A DNA stretch of 64,000 nt from SZAS-18 sp038322235 (GCA_038322235.1 JBBQFQ010000001.1:186001-250000), one strand, 5' to 3'; positions 46,101 through 53,300 are shown, numbered from the stretch's first letter. The notes: generated from the letters alone by a model not told the origin. Translations and numbers: made by a program.

Positions 46101-46368
46101 TGAGGATCGCAAGCCGGCTGGATGCGAAGCGGTGGAAGTCCGCAGCGGCGGTCGCTCGGCCGACAGCTTGTGTGCGAATGTCGAATTCCGCGATACCAAG
46201 GTCGTCTTCTTCATCGCCCTCCTCGAACAAGGCGAGCACGAACTCCGCTACGAACTTCGCGCCGAAACGCCCGGCAGTTTTCGCGCTCCGCCCGCCACCG
46301 CCTTCGCGATGTACGCCCCTGAGCTCCGCGCCAACAGCCGTACCATGCGATTGAGGGTGGGGGAGTAG
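40177..46368 (+). CDS. Alpha-2-macroglobulin family protein with thioester
   Basis: The 2063-residue exported protein (signal peptide MRRAFLFGFGLLALVGPAAAQ) has an N-terminal TPR-like helical region (about 25-430, including YPQSRAAAEAEYSSALYLQS), macroglobulin-type beta domains (TDRPIYRPGSTVQFRLLI, EEYKKPEFEVTVTPSEPAI), the bait-to-C3 region with DTALWLPRLALGPDGTATAD, and the thioester motif GCVEQT with Cys1534 in a terpenoid-cyclase-like domain (YGCVEQTMSRFYP, DGAWGWWSEDDSSAYQT). It is expected to trap foreign proteases in the periplasm or at the surface. Unlike E. coli yfhM it has no pbpC neighbour. Residues 1268-1289 (VIVTGSYIPTGETEGPLPV) look like a TonB-receptor plug N-terminus. The start is set by the signal peptide. 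Confidence 0.92.
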   Translation: MRRAFLFGFGLLALVGPAAAQDAEPVRPFGAQPAGSLAQQRHWKEARAAFDLVRRAGKDWHSAAMKRAVEGSALCSTKLREWDVALAVAEDYVGKTRGTLEEAIGQRFLAGLYLSAPHAAVREGGKLVRNRLDYRADRDWWRADRRAAIERYERARALLAEFAAEPATPAREERARRIRTERIGVDFDLAAALLLQEPAGGNGPQLCAWWWLPAFPVLDDDDADAEEKAALARYDASESLPEGLPLTPDGEPRFRRTPESYASTLGDGAKVRFLLEEIERLDESPRREDAATALLRRALIARSLYGPQTWSAWFARVSESAGRVPAVPARKVWELEENQALAIAGAQVRLITLPPEESPLALLKQVGARYPQSRAAAEAEYSSALYLQSRQQFPAAEAVYRRILASGAGSAQADARQNLRKIQAREVAFEAPGAFLPGAQPQLNFRSRNTPQIHFRAVRIDLGRLALARMRKGSAPGSFGDARFAKQLWRSRPREVVAAWSETLPANQGGRVTEGFTHVPIVNSGAFVVEAFAGPAAPISRVLVFVTDVAVVKKSVIEGGLIYVANARTGQPLEGARVRICETWNDVENHKPPQILETTHLSDRDGIVRYPTKHPNEGSRIQLLAEAGPGRIGFLNYWEREQPTPDATEAMRLGWTLVTDRPIYRPGSTVQFRLLIRLRGPEGYLAPVAGEDVRIEVLGPNGDRVRNIEGKTDEAGGVSGAHILPDGAPLGRWHFAVFRGKDSLRTEGFLVEEYKKPEFEVTVTPSEPAIRLGRKAKVKIAARYYFGAPVTNATVTYKVSREDFVVDFCEVRELDWLYGSGYARRRLTYPWLPWSVAADASNDIAERARTKSRREIVASGRAALQPDGSFELEIDTSPAQAALGDRDHLYSVEASVCDASRRTVKESTDIFATRQEFQAYVETDAGWYGPGSEARVDVRVLTPSGTPVSTAGELRIARIHYGGPDLREITEEILSRSAATTDAQGRFSVKYAIPREGEYRARFVTQDSAAQSVEGNAVFWVNGPGFDGRVYQFNDLEIITDRSTYKIGEVARLLVQVREDHARVLFSDDARDGVLRSWRFLDFPARTTVIEVPIEARHVPNFHVEATVIRNGRVHSEARSILVPPERAVLDVTVKAERESYAPGAAGRVRVEAKDAAGQPAQGEVVLRVFDSSLSELSSFLDYSSWKDRFHGRVRSHSVQDQSTLGGEMPIEGGLAEPQAGSASVPEGWNATWVLEPIRLRLTGEASARARRRGELGGFARYAEPQRVIVTGSYIPTGETEGPLPVTVYGTPAPVVVRADFADTALWLPRLALGPDGTATADITFPDSVTRWTIRASAISPQTEVGDARASVTTTKGLIVRLQSPRFFIERDEVVLSANAHNHLTSAQRVKAELVVPAAQFEPLAAGDPAARREEEGNLILSAEATIAPGSEHRFDWPLRALRPGVAKITVKLLAAEESDAVQMAFPVLLHGIGVQLAAGGAFRPEATGTRTLKLDLPAEIDPAQTRLEISLTPSLAGVLVDALPYLAGYPYGCVEQTMSRFYPSAVVTGVLKRMGTDLETIGRLRSAQAGARAPAPSGVTPGFDSAELARMTSAGLLRIASLQRSDGAWGWWSEDDSSAYQTASVLHGLHAARVAGVEVNEKMYRRGFEALKEFAEKAAEKPAAKRKLLDQTTEVFLAYVLGLEKAPDARRRAWLLRLFAHRGELNHQGLALLALALEQAKLRAESALTLRNLLQFVERDDSNETAWVRTPREGWWFWYNNDIETNAWALRALVALDPKSDLAPRLVKWLVNNRAGGHYWRGTRDTALVITAVADYLRVSGEETPDFTAAVRVDGGEPREFRVTKGGLLASDQRLVLGGPALPPGPHLIEVTKTGRGALYYAATLNFFTKEPDIASAGGDIAIEREYFKLVPRVREVAVASAPGAGALAVVPRVEKREGITRVPLQPGDEVKSGDRIEVVLRLKAKNTYDYLAFEDRKPAGCEAVEVRSGGRSADSLCANVEFRDTKVVFFIALLEQGEHELRYELRAETPGSFRAPPATAFAMYAPELRANSRTMRLRVGE

Positions 46369-46506
46369 AAAAATCTTTCCGCCGGGCGGACGCCGTTTTT
46401 CGAGCGAATGGGAAACTGCGATGGGCGGCGGAGTTTCCGCGCCGATTGACCCGGTCCAGTCTCATGAGTTGCACGATTGAAGCGATTTGCTCCGCTCACT
46501 CGCGCT

Positions 46507-46956
46507 TCATTGCGGCCGACTGAGGGGATATCCGAGCCAGGTCATCAACACCACGGCGGCGAAAAAATAGAGGAGGAATAGCCGCGTTCCGATGAGTGGC
46601 TTTTTCAAGCCAGACTCCGGCGATTCGAGGACAGCCAGCTCGAAAATGAAGAAGAACAAGGCGATTGGGTGAAGGAGCTGCACGTGTACTTGGTACCTTC
46701 GCGGGTCTTCGCGGACGGCGTGGGTCAGCGCCACCACTTGATGGCACAGGTAGATCAGCGGAATCACCAGAGCGGTCAGGAGCGCGAGCGCGAAATCCCT
46801 TCCCGTGATCCCGTCAAACCCGAGCGACTTCGCGGCGGTGAGGGCATTGCCGAAGGTGTGGCGAGAGTCCGCGAGGAGGATGCCGGCCAGGGATGCGGAG
46901 CAGCCAAGCCACAACGAGGCACTCGGAGCGAGCGATGATCTCGATGGGAATGGCAT
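46507..46956 (-). CDS. Hypothetical membrane protein (149 aa)
   Basis: Four hydrophobic segments are visible (about residues 12-30, 55-75, 92-112, 122-143: LWLGCSASLAGILLA, LALLTALVIPLIYLCHQVVAL, PIALFFFIFELAVL, LFLLYFFAAVVLMTWLGYP). No family is recognised. It lies 5 bp after the Sel1-repeat gene on the same strand, so the pair is probably co-transcribed. Confidence 0.65.
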   Translation of the reverse strand: MPFPSRSSLAPSASLWLGCSASLAGILLADSRHTFGNALTAAKSLGFDGITGRDFALALLTALVIPLIYLCHQVVALTHAVREDPRRYQVHVQLLHPIALFFFIFELAVLESPESGLKKPLIGTRLFLLYFFAAVVLMTWLGYPLSRPQ

Positions 46957-46961
46957 CCTCG

Positions 46962-47336
46962 TTAAATCTCACTCAAGTATTGCCGCGCCGCCAAATCGCG
47001 TTGAGCGGCCGCACGCCGGATCCAATCGAGGCCGGTGTCAGTTTCCTTCGGCCATCCTTCTCCGAGGAGGAGCATGCAGCCGAAGTTGACTTGGGCGTCG
47101 GCGTGTCCGGCTGCGGCGGCCTTTCCGTACCACAAGCGGGCCCGCGAAAGGTCCTGCGGGAGCACGTCCTCGCCCGTCGCATGGGAGCAGCCGAGATCGC
47201 GCTGCGCCTGGGCGTTCCCCAACTCGGCGGCTCGTTGCAGGAGGGCGGCATGTTCGGCATCCTGCGGCGGACCCCAGACCTCGCCATGCTTCCGCGAGCG
47301 CTCGTAGAGATCGGCGGCATCGTCTCCTGGGGTCAT
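46962..47336 (-). CDS. Sel1-repeat protein (124 aa)
   Basis: The protein consists of two to three Sel1-like repeats (AALLQRAAELGNAQAQRDLGC, ARLWYGKAAAAGHADAQVNFGC, GLDWIRRAAAQRDLAARQYL), helical solenoids used in protein-protein contacts. No signal peptide. It sits in a three-gene minus-strand cluster with a coiled-coil membrane protein 8 bp upstream and a small membrane protein 5 bp downstream; their joint function is unknown. Confidence 0.85.
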   Translation of the reverse strand: MTPGDDAADLYERSRKHGEVWGPPQDAEHAALLQRAAELGNAQAQRDLGCSHATGEDVLPQDLSRARLWYGKAAAAGHADAQVNFGCMLLLGEGWPKETDTGLDWIRRAAAQRDLAARQYLSEI

Positions 47337-47344
47337 CGGGCAGG

Positions 47345-48139
47345 TTATTGCGGCTGCGCCGACGACGGGGGAATCGGCGTGGGGGCATCGCCGAAATCGG
47401 GCAGCGGTTGGATGCTTGCGGCGAGGCGGCGGCGGATGGCCTCGGCTTGTTGGCGGCGGGATGCGAGATTCTCGACGTATTCCTTCATGCGCGAGCGCTC
47501 GGGAGTGACGACGCGCTCGGGGGCCAGGACTCCCGCCAGCGCATCGAGCGCTTCGTCGGTTCCGCGCACGGTTTCGCAGGCTTGCCGGACGGCGACGACG
47601 GCCGCGGGATCTTCGACGTCTCGCTCCGCGTGCGGGCGCGCGGGATTCGCCAAACTCCGCAACTCGGAGCGGATCGAATCGGCCAGGCCGGCAAGGGTGT
47701 CGATGATCTCTTCTTCATCGGCGGTGAGCACTCCGTCGGAAAACAACCGCCGCTCGAGCGCCTGCTTGTGCTCGAGCGTGCGCAGCAGCAGCGCGACAGT
47801 CTGGGCGCGCGAGCCTGTGCCGCCGATCGCCGCCAGCACGTCGGACGGCAGTCGCGGAACGATCTCCGTGAGATCCGCCCGCAGCGCGGCGTTTTCGCTC
47901 TCGAGCCATTTCTGCACGATCGCGAGACGCGCGCGGTCGCAGAGCCAGCGCCAGCGCCTGCCCCACCAGGCGAGAAGGCCGACGCCGAGCCCGGCCGCCA
48001 TGACGAGAGAGATGGGCCCCGGCACCCCGAGGAAACCGTACGCAGTTCCGACGAGAAGAAACGGCGCCCATGTGATCGGGTCGAACCCGATGCGGCGAAG
48101 TGCCCGGTTCGCGGCGTCGTTTTGATCGGGGCGGGCCAT
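47345..48139 (-). CDS. Hypothetical membrane protein with coiled-coil region (264 aa)
   Basis: The N-terminal third has two hydrophobic segments (about residues 22-40 and 44-60: WAPFLLVGTAYGFLGVPG, ISLVMAAGLGVGLLAWW). The remainder is helical and highly charged (KWLESENAALRADLTEIV, HKQALERRLFSDG, EEEIIDTLAGLADSIRSELRSL, RRQQAEAIRRRLAASI), with a proline-rich tail. Family unknown. The frame continues upstream through the 22-bp array, giving repetitive proline-rich residues, so the start MARPDQNDAANRALRR at 48139 is chosen. It heads the cluster with the Sel1-repeat gene. Confidence 0.7.
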   Translation of the reverse strand: MARPDQNDAANRALRRIGFDPITWAPFLLVGTAYGFLGVPGPISLVMAAGLGVGLLAWWGRRWRWLCDRARLAIVQKWLESENAALRADLTEIVPRLPSDVLAAIGGTGSRAQTVALLLRTLEHKQALERRLFSDGVLTADEEEIIDTLAGLADSIRSELRSLANPARPHAERDVEDPAAVVAVRQACETVRGTDEALDALAGVLAPERVVTPERSRMKEYVENLASRRQQAEAIRRRLAASIQPLPDFGDAPTPIPPSSAQPQ

Positions 48140-48243
48140 GGCAGACTCTACGCAAATCTCGGGGAGGTGAAGCAGAGGGAGTCGAAGCGCGGATGGAAGC
48201 GGGGAGACGCAGACTCGGAGAGAGCTCCGTCGGACCGTGTCGG

Positions 48244-48620
48244 GGGTAACACGGGAAGGTATCGAGGGTCGCGCGGGAGGGTGTCGAGGGTAACGCGGGA
48301 GGGTGTCGAGGGTAACGCGGGAGGGTGTCGAGGGTAACGCGGGAGGGTGTCGAGGGTCCCGCGGGAGGGTGCCGAGGGTAGCGCGGGAGGGTGCCGAGGG
48401 TAACGCGGGAGGGTGTCGAGGGTAACGCGGGAGGGTGTCGAGGGTAACGCGGGAGGGTGTCGAGGGTCCCGCGGGAGGGTGTCGAGGGTAACGCGGGAGC
48501 GTGCCGAGGGTCCCGCGGGACGGTACCAAGGGTAACGCGGGAGGGTACCAAGGGTAACGCGGGAGGATGTCGAGGGTAACGAAGGAGGGTGCTGAGGGGG
48601 TGCTGAGGGGGTGCTGAGGG
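48244..48620. repeat. 22-bp tandem array (about 16 units)
   Basis: Contiguous units of consensus GAGGGTAACGCGGGAGGGTGTC, with variants TCCCGCGGG for TAACGCGGG and GGTACCAA for GGTGTCGA. The right end decays into shorter repeats of GGGGGTGCTGA. Since 22 is not a multiple of three, an ORF read through it repeats every 66 bases (22 residues); that proline-rich frame is not a gene. No spacers, so not CRISPR. The 658-bp gap 48140-48797 contains this array and otherwise nothing supportable. Confidence 0.9.
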
Positions 48621-48797
48621 TAACGCGTGCGGGCCTGGGCTGTATCGCCGTATACCAACGAGGGTATCGCGGTTGAGTCTGGGGCGGATCGCCGTATCGC
48701 GAAGGGTCTGGGGCCCGTTGAACTTGTGGGTTGATGCTTCCTTCACCGCAGTTCGGCTGGCCTGGCCTTGGCGGCAGCAGTCAGGGTTGGGAGTTCG

Positions 48798-49366
48798 TCA
48801 TCCGGGGACGCGGATCATGGGATCGCGGCCCAGCACAAAGTAGAAGAGCAACGCGCCGATCACGCCGTGGGCGATGCCCGGCAGGATGATATTTCGTCGC
48901 TGGTAGTAATCGGCGGAGAAGCCCAGATCGGATACAGCAGAACGGCCGCCCAGAAATGCCCCGGCACCACCCCGCCGTGCCACGAAGCGCACGCACAGAG
49001 CCCGAGGATGGGGGGTAGGAAGAACGTGCCCGCCGCCGCGAGAGAGGCGGGGATGTCATCGAAGCGGAGGCCGAAATCGGCCAGTCGTCGACGCCCGTAT
49101 TGATGCTCCCACGCGATCAACTCGTCCGCTGCCAGGGGAACCCCGACGATAAAAAGGGGTCGAAACGCCAGCGTGCGCCGAAACACGGCGTAGGCGATCC
49201 CCGCCCCGAGGACGAAGGCACATTCAAGCGCGGAGCGACGGCGTTCCCACAGCGTCGACTCTGGATTAAAGGCGGTCACGAGCGCGGACACCCCGGATTC
49301 GAGCACGGTCCGCCACCTGACGCCAGAGGCTGGGCGGGGTCCGCCCCCAACCGCGCGAGCAAACAC
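48798..49366 (-). pseudogene. CPBP-type intramembrane protease-like gene, frameshifted
   Basis: The N-terminal frame (from about 49366) reads hydrophobic helices and RLADFGLRFDDIPASLAAAGTF, a CPBP/Abi-like segment, up to AAVLLYPIW. The continuation is in another frame: adding one base to the GG near 48925 gives YPIWGFSADYYQRRN and then GIAHGVIGALLFYFVLGRDP, the C-terminal histidine motif of the CPBP family. The usual catalytic EExxxR segment is missing, so an internal deletion is likely as well. Family assignment is tentative because the core motif is absent. Confidence 0.5.
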
Positions 49367-49412
49367 GGGCGAACGCTCAGCGACGGACGCGCCAACTCAT
49401 CGAACGACCCCC

Positions 49413-49824
49413 TCATCTGCGTTTTGAAGAAGTCTTGAGCCAAGCCGCATACGCAGATTCCGTCATCCCCCCTGCCGCCAACGCCAGCGTGGTCATCACC
49501 GCTTCCGCTTCCGGGGCGAAAAACTCGAAACCATTCCGCTTGAGAAAGCCTGCGCCCATCATAAACCCCGTGCGCTTGTTGCCATCGAGAAAGGGATGGT
49601 TCTTCACGATGCCCGCTGCGTAGGCCGCACCCAAAATCGGTCTTCGTTTGCTTCCCGTCGTGGAAAAGTTGCCGTGGCTTGGCCAAGGCAGACTCCAGCA
49701 AGTTTTCATCGCGCAGCCCCGCGATGCCGCCGAAGTGAGACAGCATCATGTCGTGCAGAGCGAGGCATTCCTCGCGCGTTAGCCAGTATGGCGGGAGATA
49801 TAGCGGAGACGATCGCCGAACCAC
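49413..49824 (-). pseudogene. Doc/Fic-family toxin, frameshifted
   Basis: The first part reads PPYWLTREECLALHDMML and GGIAGLRDENLLESALAKPR, the N-terminus of death-on-curing proteins; the second, in the next frame, reads AAYAAGIVKNHPFLDGNKRTGF with the Fic-type HPFxDGNKR motif. One surplus T in the AAAA/TTTT run at 49633-49636 explains the break. Doc kinases phosphorylate EF-Tu and are normally paired with an antitoxin gene just upstream; none is seen here because allB ends 13 bp away. Either the toxin is inactivated or the run is slippage-prone. The start is a GTG at 49824. Confidence 0.75.
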
Positions 49825-49837
49825 TCCGGCACGGGGA

Positions 49838-51202
49838 TCAGGCTGCCACCTCCGGACACAGCATCCGGCCCGCGGGCGGAACGGGAAATTCCCCATTCAT
49901 CGCGATGGTCCGGCCGCGCAGGATCGTGCGCACGACTTCCGCCCGGACCCGGCGTCCGAGGTAAGCCGTCTGCCGGTGGCGGTAGTGGAGCGCGTCGCGC
50001 GTGATCACGCGGCCGTCGCTCTGGGCGACGATCGCGAAATCGGCTTCGAGCCCCACCTCGATCGCGCCTTTGCGCCTGGTCAGTCCGAAGCGGCGGGCGG
50101 GATTCTGCGCCAGCAGGGCGGCGAGCCGTTCGAGGGGAATGAAATGGCCTTCCACGGCGGTCTCGCTGAGGACGAGCGGGAGCGTGTGCTGCGCACCCGA
50201 GATCCCGCCCCAGATCCGGAAAAAGTCCTCCCCCAGTTTGAGATCGGGCGGGGCCGGCGAATGATCGGACGCCACGAGGTCGACCTCGCCGGCGAGCAGC
50301 CGCGCCCACAACCCCGCGCGATCCCACGCGGCGCGAAGGGGTGGAGCACATTTCGCGGCGGCGCCGATCCGCACGGCATCCTCTTCGTCGAGCAGGAGGT
50401 AATGCGGGCACGTCTCGCACGTGAGATCGGCGCCCTGCTCGCGCGCGCTCGTGATCATCTGGACGGCGCGGCCGGTGCTCACATGGACGAAATGCACGGC
50501 GCAGCCGGTTTCCCACGCCAGCAGGATCACGCGCTGGACGGCCTCCAGCTCGGCGACCACTGGCCGGGAGGCGAGGTAGTCGCGCATGCTCAGCCGGCCT
50601 TCGCCGACGGCCATCTTCGCCAGATGAGAGACGATGCTGTCGTTCTCCGCGTGCACGGCGACGACGCGACCGAGGTCTGCGGCGATCCGCATGCCTTCGT
50701 AAAGCGAGGCGGTGTCCGCCCGCGGAAAATCGCTCGTCCCGCTCGCGCTCATGAACGCCTTGAAGCCGATCACGCCCTCCGCCGAGAGCGCGGGCAACTC
50801 CGCGAGGTTCACCGGCGTCAGCCCGCCCCAGAGCGCGAAATCACAGATCGACTTCTCCTCGCAAAGGGCGCGCTTCGCCGCGAGAGCCTCGACGTTCAGG
50901 AGCGCCGGAGAACTGTTCAGCGGCATGTCGAAGAACGATGACGCGCCCCCCGCAGCCAGCGCGCGCGTGCCCGTCAGGATGCCCTCCCAGTCTGCCCGTC
51001 CCGGCTCGTTCAGGTGGACGTGCACATCGATCGCTCCCGGGAAAACGAAGAGGCCCGTCAGATCGAGTTCCTCGGCGGCGGTGCCACCGATCGAGTCGGC
51101 GATCGCCACGATAACCCCGTCCCTCACGCCGACCTCCTGCGGATGCGCCCCATCGGGCGTCACGACGCTCCCGTTCCGGAGGATCAGGTCGAAGTCGGAC
51201 AT
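49838..51202 (-). CDS. allB: Allantoinase
   Basis: The 454-residue amidohydrolase opens allantoin to allantoate in purine degradation. Metal-binding landmarks of the cyclic amidohydrolases are present: PGAIDVHVHLNEPG (HxH), carboxylated lysine in GVIGFKAFMS, VHAEND, HFVHVSTG, and the aspartate in ASDHSPAPPDLK. Length fits (about 450). It starts 9 bp after allC and is the last intact gene of the urate operon uraD-hiuH-allC-allB; the frameshifted Doc-like gene follows it. Confidence 0.95.
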   Translation of the reverse strand: MSDFDLILRNGSVVTPDGAHPQEVGVRDGVIVAIADSIGGTAAEELDLTGLFVFPGAIDVHVHLNEPGRADWEGILTGTRALAAGGASSFFDMPLNSSPALLNVEALAAKRALCEEKSICDFALWGGLTPVNLAELPALSAEGVIGFKAFMSASGTSDFPRADTASLYEGMRIAADLGRVVAVHAENDSIVSHLAKMAVGEGRLSMRDYLASRPVVAELEAVQRVILLAWETGCAVHFVHVSTGRAVQMITSAREQGADLTCETCPHYLLLDEEDAVRIGAAAKCAPPLRAAWDRAGLWARLLAGEVDLVASDHSPAPPDLKLGEDFFRIWGGISGAQHTLPLVLSETAVEGHFIPLERLAALLAQNPARRFGLTRRKGAIEVGLEADFAIVAQSDGRVITRDALHYRHRQTAYLGRRVRAEVVRTILRGRTIAMNGEFPVPPAGRMLCPEVAA

Positions 51203-51211
51203 GGGGCAAAC

Positions 51212-52426
51212 TCAGGCCAGGCCTGCCAGACAGGCATCGAGCGCCCGCACCGCTTCGGTGATGTCGGCCGGCGCGACATATTCCTCCGGATGATGGCTGA
51301 CGCCGCCCCGGCAGCGAACGAAGAGCATGCCGGAGGGTATGCCCGCCGCGATGAGCGCCGCCGCATCGTGTCCGGCGCCGCTGGAGAGTTCGAGCGGGCT
51401 GTGGCCGAGCGACGCCACGGCCGCGCCGAGGGCCGCGCGCAGACGCGGATCGCACCCCGCCGCGACCGTTTCCTGGACGACGCGCCACTCGAGCTGGAGC
51501 GCCCGACGGCTGGCGATGCCGCGGGCCATTTGCTCCAGCGTCGCCACGGCCACGCGGCGGGTTCCGTCGATGACGGATCGGAGATCGAGCGAGAGTTGCA
51601 CTCGGCCGGGAACGACGTTGCCGGCCGAGTTGGGAATGTTCAGGCGGCCCACCGTGGCAACAAGCCCGCCCTGCATGCGAGCGATGCTTTCGACCGCGAG
51701 GACGAATTCCGCCGCCGCTGGGAGCGCGTCCCGGCGCATCTCCATCGGCGTGGTTCCGGCGTGCCCGGCACGCCCCGTGAAAGTGAGCGAGAGACGCGTC
51801 TGACCCGCGATCGCGGTGACGATTCCGAGCGGTTCATCCGCCGCCTCCAGGACCGGACCCTGCTCAAGGTGCACCTCGAGGTAGCCAAGCAGTCCGTCGC
51901 GCGCGATGGCGCAGGACGCCAGGTTCCCGGGCTGCCCGCCGGCCTGCCGGATGGCCTCAGCGAGCGTGATGCCGGTGCCATCCGTGAGCTTGAGGGCGGC
52001 CGGATCGAAGGACCCGGCGAGGGCGCGGCTGCCGAGGTACGTGGAATGAAAGCGCACGCCCTCCTCGTCACAAAAACCGGCGAGCTCGATCTCGAACCCG
52101 CGTTTGCCGACCTGCGCCATGCAGTCCAGCGCCACGAGCACCCCGAGCGGACCGTCGTAGCGGCCGGCGTCGCGCACCGTGTCGAGATGGGAGCCGAGGA
52201 GCAGGGTCCGGGGCGCCGATCCCGTGGTCCGGGCCCGAAAATTTGCGATCGCATCGGTCCAGACCCGCAGTCCCGAGTCGGCCGCCCACGAAGCGACCAC
52301 GCGATTCACCTCGCGCATCGCCGTGGAGCCGAAGGTGCGGGTGAGGCGCGCCTCCTCCTCCGAAATCAGGGCGAGTTCCTCGAGGCGCGAGACGATCCGG
52401 GCGGCGCGTTGGGCGGGGGTGGCCAT
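51212..52426 (-). CDS. allC: Allantoate amidohydrolase / M20 Zn-hydrolase
   Basis: The 404-residue protein belongs to the M20 subfamily of allantoate amidohydrolases and N-carbamoyl amino acid hydrolases: metal ligands in GSHLDTVRDAGRYDGPLG, CDEEGVRF, HLEQGPVLE, GRAGHAGTTPM and the C-terminal SHHPEEYV. Within the operon it should convert allantoate to ureidoglycine, the substrate of AllE encoded near 4.2 kb, rather than act on carbamoyl amino acids. It lies 6 bp after hiuH and 9 bp before allB. Confidence 0.9.
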   Translation of the reverse strand: MATPAQRAARIVSRLEELALISEEEARLTRTFGSTAMREVNRVVASWAADSGLRVWTDAIANFRARTTGSAPRTLLLGSHLDTVRDAGRYDGPLGVLVALDCMAQVGKRGFEIELAGFCDEEGVRFHSTYLGSRALAGSFDPAALKLTDGTGITLAEAIRQAGGQPGNLASCAIARDGLLGYLEVHLEQGPVLEAADEPLGIVTAIAGQTRLSLTFTGRAGHAGTTPMEMRRDALPAAAEFVLAVESIARMQGGLVATVGRLNIPNSAGNVVPGRVQLSLDLRSVIDGTRRVAVATLEQMARGIASRRALQLEWRVVQETVAAGCDPRLRAALGAAVASLGHSPLELSSGAGHDAAALIAAGIPSGMLFVRCRGGVSHHPEEYVAPADITEAVRALDACLAGLA

Positions 52427-52432
52427 CGGCGG

Positions 52433-52777
52433 TCAACTGCCGCGATACGTCGAGTAAGACCACGGAGTGCACAGGAGCGGCACGTGGTAGTGCTGGGCGG
52501 CATCCGCAATCGTGAAGCGGACCGGAACGTGATCGAGAAAGCTCTGTCCCGCTGGGGCGGCCCCGTAGAAATCGCCGACGTGAAAAATCAGTTCGTAGAC
52601 CCCGGGGAGAAATTCCGACCCTTCGAGCAGCGGACCATCGGTCCGGCCGTCCACATTGGTTTGCACCGATTTCATCCACTCGTGCGTCTCCCCGCGCGCC
52701 GCCCACAGCTCGATGACGATTCCCGCCGCCGGCCGGCCGCGGGAGACGTCGAGCACATGCGTCGTCAGGCGTCCCAT
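52433..52777 (-). CDS. hiuH: 5-hydroxyisourate hydrolase (transthyretin-like)
   Basis: The 114-residue protein has the HIUase features: N-terminal LTTHVLDVSRGRPAAGI with the catalytic His, KSVQTNVDGRTDGPLLEG with the catalytic Arg, and the invariant C-terminal YRGS. It hydrolyses 5-hydroxyisourate, the product of urate oxidase, to OHCU. It starts 4 bp after the uraD stop and precedes allC by 6 bp. The frame extends upstream but the ATG at 52777 (MGRLTTHVLD) is the conserved start. Confidence 0.96.
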   Translation of the reverse strand: MGRLTTHVLDVSRGRPAAGIVIELWAARGETHEWMKSVQTNVDGRTDGPLLEGSEFLPGVYELIFHVGDFYGAAPAGQSFLDHVPVRFTIADAAQHYHVPLLCTPWSYSTYRGS

Positions 52778-52781
52778 GCCG

Positions 52782-53300
52782 TCAGTCCATGAGATCCCCG
52801 AGACGGAACTGGGCGATTTTGTTGATCTCGTCGAGCGCGATGCGGCGTTCGCGGTCCGGGTCATTGTGCAACCGGACCTCGAAGAGATCGAGGATCGCCT
52901 GTTTAACGTCCCCCTTCACGTCCCGCACGCAGACGATCAGCGGATGATCGAATTTTTCGCGATACGCCCGGTTGTAGCGATCGAACCAGCGCACGTCGGC
53001 CGCCGAGAGCGCGGCGAGACCGGCGCCCGCCTGTTCCGAGGCGCTCGCGGTGGAAAGCTTCCCTTCCCGCGCGGCGCGGCCCACCAGATCGGGGTGCGCC
53101 CGGATCAGCGCGAGCTGCTGGTCCGGCGTGGCGCGCCGGACAGCGTCACCCATGAGGCGAAAGAGATGCTCGCGGTCCCGGACGGGGCGCTTGCCGACCA
53201 CCTTTTCGGCGACCCACGGAGAGGCTTCAAAGAGGCCGCCGAGTTTGGCGACGAAGTCGGCCTTCGAGAGCGCGTTGATCTGAGCGGTCGTGATCTTCAT
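52782..53300 (-). CDS. uraD: OHCU decarboxylase
   Basis: The 172-residue all-helical protein matches 2-oxo-4-hydroxy-4-carboxy-5-ureidoimidazoline decarboxylase: ALSKADFVAKLGGLFE, the catalytic histidine in LIRAHPDLVGRA, and the FDHPLIVCVRD segment near residue 130. It forms (S)-allantoin from OHCU. It is first in the urate operon; the divergent DUF5069 gene starts 82 bp away. Confidence 0.94.
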   Translation of the reverse strand: MKITTAQINALSKADFVAKLGGLFEASPWVAEKVVGKRPVRDREHLFRLMGDAVRRATPDQQLALIRAHPDLVGRAAREGKLSTASASEQAGAGLAALSAADVRWFDRYNRAYREKFDHPLIVCVRDVKGDVKQAILDLFEVRLHNDPDRERRIALDEINKIAQFRLGDLMD

